Numbered from the stretch's first letter, positions 39,642-51,017 are shown. The stretch is DNA of 64,000 nucleotides from Pseudomonas putida (GCF_002906855.1 NZ_MINI01000028.1:124001-188000); one strand, 5' to 3'. The notes: generated by a model not told the origin, from the sequence alone. Translations and numbers: made by a program.

Positions 39642-41707
39642 CGGTCGCGCTCCCAGGCTTGCTCACGGGCCTGGGCCAGCAGCTCCAGGCGCCGTGCGGC
39701 ATCTTCGTCGTCGAGCAGCTCGCGCACCGGCGCGGCGAAGCGCCGACGCCAGTTGGGGTGGCCGCTGGTAGTCCCGGGCAAGTTAGGTTGCTCGTCGCTG
39801 CCGAGCAGGTCTTCCAGCGGGATCAGCACCAACGGCGCGCGGGTGTGGCCTACGTAGCGGATGGCGGCATCGATCAAGGCGTCATTGTCCTCTTGCGGGC
39901 CATAGTTGGCTTCCAGGGTGCGGCGCAGGCCTTCGCATTCCTTCTGCCTTGTATGGCGCCAGTGCAGTTCGGTGGCGGCGTCGATCAGATGCAGGCGCTG
40001 GCTCCAGTCGATGTCGCGGCTTTGCAGCCAGCCGGCCAGCGGCGCCAGGTCGTGAGTGCCGGTGGTGGCCAGGGCGTCGTCCGGCCAGTCGAGAATCGGC
40101 TTGAAGTGGCCGGGCTGGGTCTGCTCGAAAGGCAGCACGCGCATGCCCAGCACGGCCTTGGCCGCCAGCTGTTCGCGCAGGCCCTCGGGCACGGTGCCGA
40201 GGTCTTCGCCGAGGATGATCGCCTGGTGGCGCACCGACTCCAGGGCCAGCAGGCGCAGCAGGTCTTCCTGCGGGTAGTTGAGGTAGGCGCCCTCGGCAGG
40301 CTTGCAGCCCCGGGGAATCAGCCACAGACGGCGCAGGCCCATGACATGGTCGATGCGCAGGCCGCCGGCATGGGCCAGGTTGGCCCGCAGCATCTCGATG
40401 AAGGCGCGGTAGCCGTTGCGCTTGAGGCCCTCGGGGGAGAAAGCGCAGATGCCCCAGTCCTGGCCCGAGCGATTGAGGATGTCGGGCGGCGCGCCGACCT
40501 TGAGGTTGGCCAGCAGCTCGTCCTGGCGGCTCCAGGCCTGGCTGCCGGCACCATCGGCTCCAACGGCCAGGTCGGCGATCAGGCCGACCGCCATGCCGTT
40601 GCTACGTGCGGCGTGCTGGGCGCGTTGCAGGCTGCGCTCGGTCAGCCACTGACAGAAGGCATGGAACTCGACCTTGGCCGGGTAGGCGTTGGCGAAGGCC
40701 TCGACTTCCGGGTGGTACGGGTCGTGCCAGGCGCTGGGCCAGTTGCGCCAGTCGGCGCCCAGGCCATGCTCGACGGCTTGCGCCTGCAGCACTTCAAAGC
40801 GGCAGTGATGTTCCAGGGCCTGGCCACGTGCCTTACGGAAGCTGTCGAAGTCCTTGCGCAGCGGGTGGTCGGCCTGGCTGAAATCCTGGTACAGCGCTTC
40901 GAGCAGGCGCAGGCGAGCGTCGGCGGCTCGGGGCCAGTCCACCAGCGGGCGCTGCTCCAGGTCTTCGAGCACTTGCTCCAGGCCACAGGCCTCGATCGCC
41001 ATGCGCACGGCACGCTCGCCCAGCAGCGCGGAGGGGCTGGCGTACAGGGTGTTGAGCAACAGGCGGCTGGACGGCGAGTAGGGGCTGTAGTATTGCTGAT
41101 CGACGGCCGAAAGCGCGTGGATCGGGCTGATCGCCAGGGCATCGGCACCGCGCTCGGCGGCGCTGCGCGCCAGTTGTTCCAGGGCCAGGCAGTCGCCGTA
41201 GCCACCATCGCCGCTGCGTCGCAGGCTGTAGAGCTGCACCGCCAGGCCCCAGCAGCGCGGCGACGGTTCGGCGACCGCGTCTGCCAGGCTGTGGCAGCGC
41301 GGCGGTGCCACGGCCAGGGTGAAGCTGCGTTCGTTGATCTGCAGCAGGTGATAGCCGACCGGCAGGCCGCCGGGCAGGTTGCCTTGGGCATCGAGGGTCA
41401 GGTACTGCAGGCGGTTGCTTTCCAGGGTACAGCGCACGGCGCTGCCCGGCGGGAAGTAGCGGCGCAAGGGCAGCGGCTGGTCAAGTTCGGCGGTGATCAG
41501 CGGGGGCAGGTGTTCGGCGTCTTCGGCGGCTTCCACGGCGCGCAGGCTGGCCTGGATGGCAGGCTCGTCGCCGGCGGGGTGGCCCAGGCCGTCGAGGACC
41601 TTGCGCAGCACCTCGTCGCTGACCTGTTGTGGCCGGTTGTTGGCGTCGATCCAGTCGCGGGCCAGCCCGACGCGGGCGGCCAGTCGGTGCAAGGCGGTTT
41701 CGCTCAT
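39638..41707 (-). CDS. malQ: 4-alpha-glucanotransferase (amylomaltase)
   Basis: This 689-residue GH77 enzyme moves glucan segments between maltodextrins. It provides chains long enough for TreY and recycles short ones. It has an N-terminal MalQ-type extension (about 1-140), then the barrel with the nucleophile Asp in GGLRIDHVMGLRRLW, the Glu in QAIILGEDLGTVPEGL and the Asp in TTGTHDLAPLAGW. Both ends overlap neighbours by 4 bases (treZ before, treY after), a sign of tight co-translation. Confidence 0.95.
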   Translation of the reverse strand: MSETALHRLAARVGLARDWIDANNRPQQVSDEVLRKVLDGLGHPAGDEPAIQASLRAVEAAEDAEHLPPLITAELDQPLPLRRYFPPGSAVRCTLESNRLQYLTLDAQGNLPGGLPVGYHLLQINERSFTLAVAPPRCHSLADAVAEPSPRCWGLAVQLYSLRRSGDGGYGDCLALEQLARSAAERGADALAISPIHALSAVDQQYYSPYSPSSRLLLNTLYASPSALLGERAVRMAIEACGLEQVLEDLEQRPLVDWPRAADARLRLLEALYQDFSQADHPLRKDFDSFRKARGQALEHHCRFEVLQAQAVEHGLGADWRNWPSAWHDPYHPEVEAFANAYPAKVEFHAFCQWLTERSLQRAQHAARSNGMAVGLIADLAVGADGAGSQAWSRQDELLANLKVGAPPDILNRSGQDWGICAFSPEGLKRNGYRAFIEMLRANLAHAGGLRIDHVMGLRRLWLIPRGCKPAEGAYLNYPQEDLLRLLALESVRHQAIILGEDLGTVPEGLREQLAAKAVLGMRVLPFEQTQPGHFKPILDWPDDALATTGTHDLAPLAGWLQSRDIDWSQRLHLIDAATELHWRHTRQKECEGLRRTLEANYGPQEDNDALIDAAIRYVGHTRAPLVLIPLEDLLGSDEQPNLPGTTSGHPNWRRRFAAPVRELLDDEDAARRLELLAQAREQAWERDR

Positions 41708-43446
41708 GGGCGCTCCTGGCCAGGTGATAGCAGGCTGACCACACAGCTGTGGGCGGACAGCGCAGTGTCGGGGTGAGTGGTGTCGCTGCTGTCGAACAGG
41801 CGCCGCTCGACGGCGGGCAGGGCGACCGCCTGGGGCGCGGCGGCCAGGTTCAGGTCGATGCGCAGGGTGCTGCCATCGCCTAGCTGCCAGCGCGCAGTGA
41901 GCGCCTTGTCGCCCAGCACCTCGGCGCCCAGGGCGCGGCTGCCGGGCAGGTGGGGGATGACATGGCGCCGGCGCAGGTCGAGCAGCTGCTGATAAAGGCC
42001 GTGCCAGCCGGCGATGACTTCCTTGTTTTGCGGCCGCGATGCCTCAAAGGTCTGTTCGGCATTGGGGTCGGGTATGTGTTCGCGTTGCTCGTGGTCGGCG
42101 AATGCCTTGAAGTGGGCGAATTCGCCGCGCCGGCCCTCGCGCACGGCGTCGGCCAGGTCGTCGTGGAAGTCGGTGAAGAACAGGAACGGCCGGCAACTGC
42201 CATCGTCATCGCCCATGAACAGCAACGGGATCATCGGCGCCAGCAGCAACAGGCCGGTGGCCGCACGCAGGGCCGCAGGCGGGCACAGGCGCGTCAGGCG
42301 TTCGCCCAGGGCACGGTTGCCGACCTGGTCATGGTTCTGCAGGAACAGCACGAAGGCACTTGGCGCCAGGTGCCCGCTGGGTTCGCCGCGTGGCGTGCCG
42401 TGGCGGTTGGCCTGGCCCTGGAACACGAAGCCTTCGGACAGGCAGCGGGCCAGTTTGTCGATGGGTTTTTCCTGGTAGTCGGCGTAGTACCCTTCGGTTT
42501 CCCCGGTCAGCAGCACATGCAGGGCGTTGTGGCCATCGTCGTTCCACTGGGCATCGAAACCCTGTTCGAGCAGCGTGGCCTGGTTGTGCTCATTCTCCAG
42601 CACCAGCCACACATGCCGGCCGGGCTCGACGGCGGCGCGCACCCGCTGCGCCAGTTCGATGAGGAAGTCGGGTTGGTCGATGGCGTGCACGGCATCCAGG
42701 CGAAGGCCGTCGCAGCGGTAGTCGCACAGCCACATCAGGGCGTTCTGGATGAAGTAATCGCGCACCTCGCGGCGGCGAAAATCGATGGCCGCGCCCCAAG
42801 GCGTCTGGCGGTCTTCGCGGAAGAACGGGCTGGCGTACTGGTGCAGGTAGTTGCCGTCCGGGCCGAAGTGGTTGTAGACCACATCTACCAGCACCATCAG
42901 CCCCAGGCCGTGGGCGCGGTCCACCAGTGCGCACAGTTGCTCGGGGCTGCCATAGGTGTGCTGCGGCGCATAGGGCAGCACACCGTCATAGCCCCAGTTG
43001 CGCTCGCCGGGGAACTGGCCCAGGGGCATCAGCTCGATGGCACTGATGCCCAGTTCGGCCAGCCGCGGCAACTGCCGGGCGACACCTGGATAGCCTTCGA
43101 GCACGCCGACGTGCAGCTCCATGATTACCGCTTCATGCCACGGCCGCCCTTGCCAGGGGTGCTGCCAGGCGTAGGCGCCGGTGTCCACGACCTGGCTCGG
43201 CCCGTGCACCCCTTCGGGCTGGTAGCGCGACGCCGGGTCGGCTACCTGCAGCTTGCCGTCGATACGGTAGTGGTAGCGGTCACCGGCCTGGCACGGGGCA
43301 ACTCCCGTGTACCAGCCGTCGCCATCGGGCAGCAGCTCGATGGCCGGCTGCTGCTCCAGTTCCAGGCTCACGCTGCGCGCATCGGGCGCCCATAGGGCGA
43401 AGCGCGCCGACGTGGCGTCGAGCAGGTGTGCGCCATGCCTGTGCAT
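41704..43446 (-). CDS. treZ: Malto-oligosyltrehalose trehalohydrolase
   Basis: This 580-residue GH13 enzyme hydrolyses the alpha-1,4 bond next to the terminal trehalosyl unit and releases free trehalose. It has an N-terminal CBM48-like domain (about 1-95), the catalytic Asp in CDGLRLDAVHAIDQPD, the Glu in HVWLVLENEHNQATL and the Asp in FLQNHDQVGNRALG. The LFMGDDDGSCRPFLFFTDFH block is typical of TreZ. It starts 13 bases after the glgA stop and overlaps malQ by 4 bases. The native start has no close upstream alternative. Confidence 0.95.
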   Translation of the reverse strand: MHRHGAHLLDATSARFALWAPDARSVSLELEQQPAIELLPDGDGWYTGVAPCQAGDRYHYRIDGKLQVADPASRYQPEGVHGPSQVVDTGAYAWQHPWQGRPWHEAVIMELHVGVLEGYPGVARQLPRLAELGISAIELMPLGQFPGERNWGYDGVLPYAPQHTYGSPEQLCALVDRAHGLGLMVLVDVVYNHFGPDGNYLHQYASPFFREDRQTPWGAAIDFRRREVRDYFIQNALMWLCDYRCDGLRLDAVHAIDQPDFLIELAQRVRAAVEPGRHVWLVLENEHNQATLLEQGFDAQWNDDGHNALHVLLTGETEGYYADYQEKPIDKLARCLSEGFVFQGQANRHGTPRGEPSGHLAPSAFVLFLQNHDQVGNRALGERLTRLCPPAALRAATGLLLLAPMIPLLFMGDDDGSCRPFLFFTDFHDDLADAVREGRRGEFAHFKAFADHEQREHIPDPNAEQTFEASRPQNKEVIAGWHGLYQQLLDLRRRHVIPHLPGSRALGAEVLGDKALTARWQLGDGSTLRIDLNLAAAPQAVALPAVERRLFDSSDTTHPDTALSAHSCVVSLLSPGQERP

Positions 43447-43459
43447 CTTCGACCCCCGC

Positions 43460-45019
43460 TCAGTAGTGGCTCAGGTGTGCCTGCTTGACCAGGTCCTCGT
43501 AGAGGCGCGCGTAGGGCTCCACTGCCTGGCACCAGTTGAACGGCTGGGTCATCGACAGGCAGCGCATGGCATTGAGCAGGTCCTTCTTGCTGTAGATGTA
43601 GAACGCCCGGCTCAGGGCTTCGCGGTAGCTGTCGACAGTCGACTCATCGAACAGGAAACCAGTGACGCCGTTCTCGATGGTGTCGGCCAGGCCACCGGTG
43701 TTGCGTGCCACCGGCAGCGAACCAAAGCGCTGGGCGTACATCTGGCTCAGGCCGCAGGGCTCGTAGCGCGAGGGCATCAGCAAGAAGTCGCTGCCGGCGA
43801 ACATGCGCCGGGCGTCGGTTTCGTTGAAGCCGATGCGCACGCCGATGCGGCCTGGGTGACGCAGGGCCAGTTCACGCATGGCCTGCTCTTCTTCCGGCTC
43901 ACCGCGGCCGATGATCGCGATCTGCCCACCTTGCCCGACGATGTAGTCGGCAACGCCAAGGGTCAGGTCCAGGCCTTTCTGGTAGACCAGCCGCGAGACC
44001 ACGGCGAACAGCGGCCCTTCGGACGGCTCCAGTTCGAACAGTTTGCGCACTTCGGCGCTATTGCGAGCTTTGCCGTCCCAGTCATTGATGCTGAAGTTGT
44101 GTTGCAAGTGCTGGTCGGTGGCCGAGTCCCAGCTTTCGTCGATGCCGTTGGGGATGCCGCCGAGCAGGCCTTGCTGGGCCTTGCTGGCCAGGAAACCATC
44201 GAGCCCGCAGCCAAATTCCGGGGTGGTGATTTCCTGGGCGTAGGTGGCGCTGACCGTGGTGATGTGGCTGGAGTAGGCAAGGCCGGCCTTGAGGAACGAC
44301 AGCTTGCCGTAGAACTCCATGCCTTCCTGTTGCATGGCATGGTCGGGGATCGCCAGCTCTGGGCTGCAGCCGCGGCTGTAGACGCCCTGATAGGCCAGGT
44401 TGTGAATGGTGAACAAGGTCGGCGTGTTCAGCCCGCGCCAGTGCATGTAGGCCGGCGCCAGGCCGGCGGGCCAGTCATGCGCATGGACCACTTCGGGCTT
44501 CCAGTGGATCTTGCCTTCGCCGGCCGCGATCTCGGCTGCGGCCAGGCCCAGGCGGGCGAAACGGATATGGTTGTCGGGCCAGTCGCGGCCATTGTTGGCA
44601 CCATAGGGGGTGCCGTCGCGTTGGTACAGCTCGGGGCAGATCAGCACGTAGATGACCAGCCCGTCGGCCATGTCCATGCGGCCGATCTTGCACGGTGGCA
44701 GGGCCGCGTGGCCGCCGAGTTCGCCGACGATATGAATCGGGTTATCGCTTTCCATCACTTGGCGGTAGCCGGGGATCAGCACCCGCACATCGTGCAGGTG
44801 CGCCAGCGCGCGGGGCAGCGCCGCAGACACGTCGCCGAGGCCGCCGGTCTTGACCAGATCAGCAATTTCAGAGGTGACGAACAGGATTTTGCGCTTGTTC
44901 GGGTTGTGCTGGCGCTGGGCGCCGGGTGCCGTGCCTGTCTTGGCGAAGTCCGGGGTGAGCGGTTCGCGGTTGTCCGGGTTGAATGAATCTACGTGAGGCT
45001 CGACAGCGGCACTGATCAT
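43460..45019 (-). CDS. glgA: Glycogen synthase
   Basis: This 519-residue GT5 enzyme extends alpha-1,4-glucan from a nucleotide-glucose donor, normally ADP-glucose. The KTGGL donor motif is in SEIADLVKTGGLGDVSAALP, the central HDWPAGLAPAYMHW is present, and the C-terminal active-site segment is MPSRYEPCGLSQMYAQRFGS. ATG 45019 has GGAGAG just before it and replaces a longer reading from 45058. There is a charged N-terminal extension of about 45 residues before KILFVTSE. It is the first gene of the long leftward operon. glgC is not in the window, so the donor source is not shown. Confidence 0.94.
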   Translation of the reverse strand: MISAAVEPHVDSFNPDNREPLTPDFAKTGTAPGAQRQHNPNKRKILFVTSEIADLVKTGGLGDVSAALPRALAHLHDVRVLIPGYRQVMESDNPIHIVGELGGHAALPPCKIGRMDMADGLVIYVLICPELYQRDGTPYGANNGRDWPDNHIRFARLGLAAAEIAAGEGKIHWKPEVVHAHDWPAGLAPAYMHWRGLNTPTLFTIHNLAYQGVYSRGCSPELAIPDHAMQQEGMEFYGKLSFLKAGLAYSSHITTVSATYAQEITTPEFGCGLDGFLASKAQQGLLGGIPNGIDESWDSATDQHLQHNFSINDWDGKARNSAEVRKLFELEPSEGPLFAVVSRLVYQKGLDLTLGVADYIVGQGGQIAIIGRGEPEEEQAMRELALRHPGRIGVRIGFNETDARRMFAGSDFLLMPSRYEPCGLSQMYAQRFGSLPVARNTGGLADTIENGVTGFLFDESTVDSYREALSRAFYIYSKKDLLNAMRCLSMTQPFNWCQAVEPYARLYEDLVKQAHLSHY

Positions 45020-45504
45020 ACTTCTCTCCGTCCCTAAGTGTTGGCAGGGTGCTGGCACCCGTTGCGATCTTTCGTGTTGGTCTCTCTGAATTTTGTCGTT
45101 GCGTAAAGCGATCCATGCCCCGAAGTCGTGCGCACAGGCACAACGCGATCAGCATTCCGGCCGACGGCGATTGGACTGGCTGGGGTAGGCGGGCCGTGCG
45201 AAGGAAGTCCTTTTGCGTTTGGCCTACTCAGTAGCTGACACGCCCCCGTTTCCAAAAGTTCGACTTTTTTACGTCGCTCTTCCTCTGAGCAAATGGCGGG
45301 CCGAAACCTGAGTGTAGGAGAGCGGGAGATAAAAAAGTGACCCATTGGTCACTTTCGTTATGACGCGAGATAGACGCAAACGTTGGCGTGTGTGACCGAA
45401 TGTGAACCGAGGTGTTCTAGGGTGGGGCAGGGCTAATTTACGCGTGCGCCATCGGGTGGCCGGCCAGCGTGTTGTGCACCATGATGGGGCGAGATTTCAG
45501 CAGT

Positions 45505-45525
45505 GTGGGAGCGGGAAGCTCCCAC
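45505..45525. terminator. Hairpin downstream of the small coiled-coil gene
   Basis: GTGGGAGC, loop GGGAA, GCTCCCAC form a perfect 8-bp stem 16 bases past the stop of the minus-strand gene at 45541. No T tract follows, so termination is tentative. Between here and glgA (45059-45500) I see AT-mixed promoter-like sequence and no gene. Confidence 0.45.
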
Positions 45526-45540
45526 CGGGGAGGGGATAAA

Positions 45541-45708
45541 TCAGAGGCTGACGGTTTTGCCGTCGCTACGCGCCTGTTCCAGCAACATATGCAACTGAGC
45601 AACCTGCTGGCGCAGCTGGTCACGTTCGTCCTTGAGTTTACGCAGCTCATCGCGGCGCACGGAGACATAGAGGGTCTGGGTTGGAGTAGCAGGCATCAAG
45701 GTACCCAT
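45541..45708 (-). CDS. Small coiled-coil hypothetical protein
   Basis: This is a 55-residue protein. After MGTLMPATPTQTLYVSVRRD come leucines spaced in heptads (ELRKLKDERDQLRQQVAQLH), predicting a short coiled coil. There is no membrane segment. GAGGTG lies before the ATG at 45708, and a longer reading to 45792 overlaps promoter-like sequence and is not favoured. I do not recognise a function. It is divergent from gnd. Confidence 0.6.
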   Translation of the reverse strand: MGTLMPATPTQTLYVSVRRDELRKLKDERDQLRQQVAQLHMLLEQARSDGKTVSL

Positions 45709-45912
45709 GAGCACACCTCGCGGTTTTGGCTGGTGACAGTTAAAGCGTAGTCGCTTCACGCGGCGCGCATTCTGAATTCTTTCTCGGCTCATGGGAACTT
45801 TTTTGTTTAACGTTGTCGCGCCGTTCGTCGCTGAACCCTCAGGCGTCGTGCTGGACTAATCTGGAAAGTTGAACTGTGTTTGTCATCCATTTCGAAAGGG
45901 GAGCATCGGCTC

Positions 45913-46892
45913 ATGCAATTGGGAATCGTCGGGCTGGGCCGCATGGGCGGCAATATCGCAAGGCGGCTGATGCGCGCCGGCCACCAAACCGTGGTGCACG
46001 ATCGTAACCGTGATGCCGTCGATACCTTGCATCGCGAGGGCGCCCTGGGCGCCCATGACCTCGGCGCGCTGGTGCAGAAGCTCAAGGCGCCACGCGCGGT
46101 GTGGGTGATGCTGCCGGCGGGCGAGCCTACCGAGCAGACCATCGCCCAGCTGGCCGAGCTGCTGGAGCCGGGCGATGCCATCATCGACGGTGGCAACACC
46201 TTCTATAAGGATGACATGCGCCGTGCGGCCGAGCTGAGCAAGCGCGGCCTGCATTACCTGGACGTCGGCACCTCTGGCGGTGTCTGGGGCCTGGACCGCG
46301 GTTACTGCATGATGATCGGTGGCGAGCAGGAGGTCTTCGAGCGCCTGGAACCGCTGTTCAAGGCGCTGGCACCGGGTGTCGGCGACATTCCGCGTACCCA
46401 CGGCCGCAACGGTGAGCACCAGCGTGCCGAGCACGGCTACATCCATGCCGGCCCACCGGGCGCCGGGCATTACGTGAAGATGGTGCACAACGGTATCGAG
46501 TACGGCCTGATGCAGGCCTACGCCGAAGGCTTCGACCTGCTGCGCAGCAAGGGCGGCAACGAGCTGCCGGAAGACCAGCGCTTCGACCTGAACGTGGCCG
46601 AGATCGCCGAGGTCTGGCGACGTGGCAGCGTGGTCACCTCCTGGCTGCTCGACCTCACCGCCGATGCGCTGGTAGCGGACCCACAGCTGGCGCAGTTCAG
46701 TGGCTCGGTGTCCGACAGCGGCGAAGGTCGCTGGACCATTGACGCCGCCGTTGAACAAGCGGTGCCGGTGCCGGTGCTGTCCAGCGCGCTGTTCGCCCGC
46801 TTCCGCTCGCGTCAGCAGCAGGGCACCTATGGCGACAAGATTCTCTCGGCCATGCGCCTGGGCTTCGGTGGCCACGTCGAGAAAAAAGACTG

Positions 46893-46893
<1 letters not shown>
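45913..46893 (+). CDS. gnd: 6-phosphogluconate dehydrogenase, short decarboxylating type
   Basis: This 326-residue enzyme oxidises and decarboxylates 6-phosphogluconate to ribulose-5-phosphate. The Rossmann motif is [20 protein letters not shown], then [16 protein letters not shown], the catalytic region [17 protein letters not shown] and [19 protein letters not shown]. It is much shorter than the roughly 470-residue E. coli type. The short form is often NAD-preferring, which is family knowledge and not shown here. ATG 45913 has AAGGGGAG about 10 bases before it. Its stop overlaps the zwf start (ATGA). Confidence 0.93.
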
Positions 46894-48398
<1,505 letters not shown>

Positions 48399-48419
48399 CA
48401 GTGCTTTGTTGCCTGCTCG

Positions 48420-48497
48420 GGCCCCTTCGCGGGGCAAGCCCGCTCCTACAGGAGTACGCAACTCCCTGTAGGAGCGGGCTTGCCCCGCGAAGAGGCC
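48420..48497. repeat. Convergent REP pair after zwf
   Basis: Copies lie at 48420-48450 and 48467-48497 with the cores GCGGGGCAAGCCCGCTCCTA and TAGGAGCGGGCTTGCCCCGC. The pair sits between zwf and the GH15 gene, which are read in the same direction, so it may separate their expression. Confidence 0.85.
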
Positions 48498-48526
48498 GGC
48501 ACAGGCAACCTCATAAAGGAGGTTGA

Positions 48527-50329
48527 ATGCCCGCCCACATCGAAGACTACGCCCTGCTCGGCAATTGTCGCAGCGCCGCCTTGGTCAGCCGCGATGGCTC
48601 GCTCGACTGGTTATGCCTGCCGCGCTTCGACGCCCCGGCCGTGTTTGCCGCGCTGCTGGGCAACGAAGAGAACGGCCGCTGGCGCCTGGCACCCAGCGAC
48701 CCCGTCGAGCACTGCAGCCGCCAGTACCTGGGCGACACTCTGGTGCTGGAAACCACCTGGGTCACCGCCAGCGGCCGCGCCCGGGTGCTCGACTTCATGC
48801 CGCTGGACGAGGTCAACTCGGTAGTGCGCATCGTCGAGGGGCTGTCCGGCGAGACCAACTTTGAAATGGACCTGGTGCTGCGCTTCGACTACGGTCGCAG
48901 CGTGCCGTGGGTAGAGAAAATCGACCCGCTGACGCTCAGCGCGGTGGCCGGCCCCGATCGTGTGATCCTGCGCAGCAGCGTGGTACCCCACGGCCTCGAC
49001 CACCACACCGTCGCCCGTTTTCGCGTGGGGGCTGGTGAGCGCCAGCTCTTCAGCATGCGTCACCAGCCCTCGCACTTACCGGTGCAACCCGACTGCGACA
49101 TCGACCAGGCGCTGCATCACACCCTTACCCACTGGCAGGCGTTTGCCGACCGTTGTCCCGAGGTCGGCCCCTACACCGGCCTGGTCCGCCGTTCGCTGCT
49201 CACCCTAAAGGCCATGACCTACGCGCCCACCGGCGGCATCGTCGCAGCGGTCACCACCTCGCTGCCCGAACGCATCGGTCACGAGCGCAACTGGGATTAC
49301 CGCTTCTGCTGGCTGCGCGACGCCACCATGACCTTGCTGGCGTTCATGAACCTCGGCTATTTCGACGAAGCCCAGGCCTGGCGCGAATGGCTGCTGCGCT
49401 CGGTGGCCGGCAACCCTGAACAGATGCAGATCATGTATGGCCTGGCCGGCGAGCGCGACCTCACCGAGTACACCTTGCCCTGGCTGGCCGGCTACGAACA
49501 CTCGCAGCCGGTGCGGGTCGGCAATGCCGCGTCGGAACAGGTGCAGCTGGACATCTATGGCGAACTGGCCGATGCCATGACCCAGGCGATCAAGGGCGGC
49601 CTGCCGCGCCACCCGCGCAGTGCGGCGATCTCCCGGCTGATCCTGCCTTATGTCGAGCGCATCTGGCGCGACCCTGACGAAGGTATCTGGGAAGTGCGCG
49701 GTGGCCGTCAGCATTTCGTCCACTCCAAGGTCATGGCCTGGGTCGCCTTCGACCGTGCGGCGGGGCTGGCCGACACCACCGAGGAAGGCCGTGAGCATGG
49801 CCGCCACTATCGGCAGGTGGCTGACGAGATTCATCGGGAGGTCTGCGCGCGCGGGCTCGATGACAGCGGCCAGCACTTCGTCCAGGCTTACGGTTCGAGT
49901 GAGATGGACGCCAGCCTGTTGCAGATCGCCTTGACCGGTTTCCTGCCAGCCCAGGACCCACGCTTTCAGCGCACCTTGGCGCAGATCGAGCAGCGCCTGC
50001 TGAAGAATGGCCTGCTGCTGCGCTACGACAGCGACAGCGACAGCTGCAGCGACGGGCTGACGCCGGGGGAGGGCACGTTCCTGGTGTGCTCGTTCTGGCT
50101 GGCGGATGTGTACGTGCTGCTGGGGCGCGAGGCCGAGGCCCGGGCGCTGTACGAAAAGCTCACCGGGCTATGCAACGACGTCGGCCTGCTGGCCGAACAG
50201 TACGACCCTGCTGGCAAGCGCATGCTCGGCAACTTCCCCCAGGCGTTCAGCCATATCGGCATCATCAACACGGCGCTGAACCTGCACCGGGCAGAGTGCC
50301 CGGTGCGCGATCGGGCACGTTGTGGCTAG
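48527..50329 (+). CDS. Glycoside hydrolase family 15 protein (glucoamylase/trehalase-like)
   Basis: This 600-residue protein has an N-terminal beta-sandwich (IEDYALLGNCRSAALVSRDG, SLDWLCLPRFDAPAVFAALL) and a C-terminal (alpha/alpha)6 barrel from about residue 230 containing RNWDYRFCWLRDATMTLLAF, the GH15 signature. It ends with a block like EEQYDP and LGNFPQAFSH (family C terminus). GH15 members of this size include glucan 1,4-glucosidases and the trehalases known from mycobacteria. Which activity it has cannot be told. AAGGAGG lies just before the ATG. Its place next to zwf/gnd and near the trehalose operon suggests hydrolysis of trehalose or maltodextrin to glucose. Confidence 0.88.
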   Translation: MPAHIEDYALLGNCRSAALVSRDGSLDWLCLPRFDAPAVFAALLGNEENGRWRLAPSDPVEHCSRQYLGDTLVLETTWVTASGRARVLDFMPLDEVNSVVRIVEGLSGETNFEMDLVLRFDYGRSVPWVEKIDPLTLSAVAGPDRVILRSSVVPHGLDHHTVARFRVGAGERQLFSMRHQPSHLPVQPDCDIDQALHHTLTHWQAFADRCPEVGPYTGLVRRSLLTLKAMTYAPTGGIVAAVTTSLPERIGHERNWDYRFCWLRDATMTLLAFMNLGYFDEAQAWREWLLRSVAGNPEQMQIMYGLAGERDLTEYTLPWLAGYEHSQPVRVGNAASEQVQLDIYGELADAMTQAIKGGLPRHPRSAAISRLILPYVERIWRDPDEGIWEVRGGRQHFVHSKVMAWVAFDRAAGLADTTEEGREHGRHYRQVADEIHREVCARGLDDSGQHFVQAYGSSEMDASLLQIALTGFLPAQDPRFQRTLAQIEQRLLKNGLLLRYDSDSDSCSDGLTPGEGTFLVCSFWLADVYVLLGREAEARALYEKLTGLCNDVGLLAEQYDPAGKRMLGNFPQAFSHIGIINTALNLHRAECPVRDRARCG

Positions 50330-50341
50330 GGATCAACTTAG

Positions 50342-50399
50342 TGTGTGACGCATTGCGTCACACATGATACTTTGCTTCGTGTGATGCATGGGGTCACAC
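50342..50399. promoter_or_regulatory. Two operator-like palindromes before higBA
   Basis: Site 1 (50342-50364) has 10-base arms, TGTGTGACGC and GCGTCACACA, around ATT. Site 2 (50379-50399) has the half-sites GTGTGA and GTCACAC. They lie 37-94 bases before the toxin start and share the GTGTGA half-site, as expected for autorepression by the antitoxin. Confidence 0.65.
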
Positions 50400-50435
50400 T
50401 CTGGCTGTCTCCCAAATGGACGCGGCGAGCTACCC

Positions 50436-50714
50436 ATGATCATCAGTTTTCGACACAAGGGACTGCGATTCTTCTACGAAACGGGTAACACCCGGGGTAT
50501 TCAGGCCACTCACGCAAAACGCTTGCAGCGGCAGCTGCAGTTTCTCGACCGCGCCATCGTTGCGCAGGACTTGAGTCTGCCAGGCTGGCAACTGCATCCG
50601 CTCAAGGGTGAGCTTTCGGGCTTCTGGTCAGTGAGTGTTTCCGGTAACTGGAGGTTGATCTTTCGTTTCGTGGGTTCGGATGCCGAATTGGTCGATTACC
50701 TTGATTATCACTGA
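50436..50714 (+). CDS. higB: HigB-type toxin (RelE/ParE superfamily mRNA interferase)
   Basis: This 92-residue protein beginning MIISFRHKGLRFFYETGNTR has the HigB pattern GIQATHAKRLQRQLQFLDRA, then LHPLKGELSGFWSVSVSGNW and RLIFRF...VDYLDYH at the end. HigB proteins cleave mRNA on ribosomes and are neutralised by HigA. The toxin gene comes first, the normal higBA order. The start at 50436 was chosen by family length. The antitoxin starts 15 bases after its stop. Confidence 0.9.
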   Translation: MIISFRHKGLRFFYETGNTRGIQATHAKRLQRQLQFLDRAIVAQDLSLPGWQLHPLKGELSGFWSVSVSGNWRLIFRFVGSDAELVDYLDYH

Positions 50715-50729
50715 ACAGGAGGGCTGATC

Positions 50730-51017
50730 ATGCCTTTGCACAATCCGCCGCATCCCGGCGAAACCTTGCGTGAGGATGTCTTGCCAGCGCTTGGCCTGAC
50801 GGTTAAGGACTTCGCAGCGCATCTGGGTTTTTCTCGAGAAGCGCTTTCGCGGGTACTGCATGGCCGCGCGGCCATGTCGCCAGACTTGGCAGTGCGCCTG
50901 GAAATGGCAGGTATCAGCACTGCACGGCTGTGGCTGGCCATTCAGGCCGACTATGACATCTGGCAGGCTCGCCATCGCCATCAGCCCGTAATCACCCGGT
51001 TGTTTCAGGCGGCCTGA
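50730..51017 (+). CDS. higA: HigA-type antitoxin (XRE helix-turn-helix)
   Basis: This 95-residue HigA family protein starts PLHNPPHPGETLREDVLPAL and has a helix-turn-helix (LTVKDFAAHLGFSREALSRV, then GRAAMSPDLAVRL) and the closing LWLAIQADYDIWQA. It should bind HigB and repress the operon through the upstream palindromes. AGGAGG precedes the ATG. Confidence 0.92.
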   Translation: MPLHNPPHPGETLREDVLPALGLTVKDFAAHLGFSREALSRVLHGRAAMSPDLAVRLEMAGISTARLWLAIQADYDIWQARHRHQPVITRLFQAA

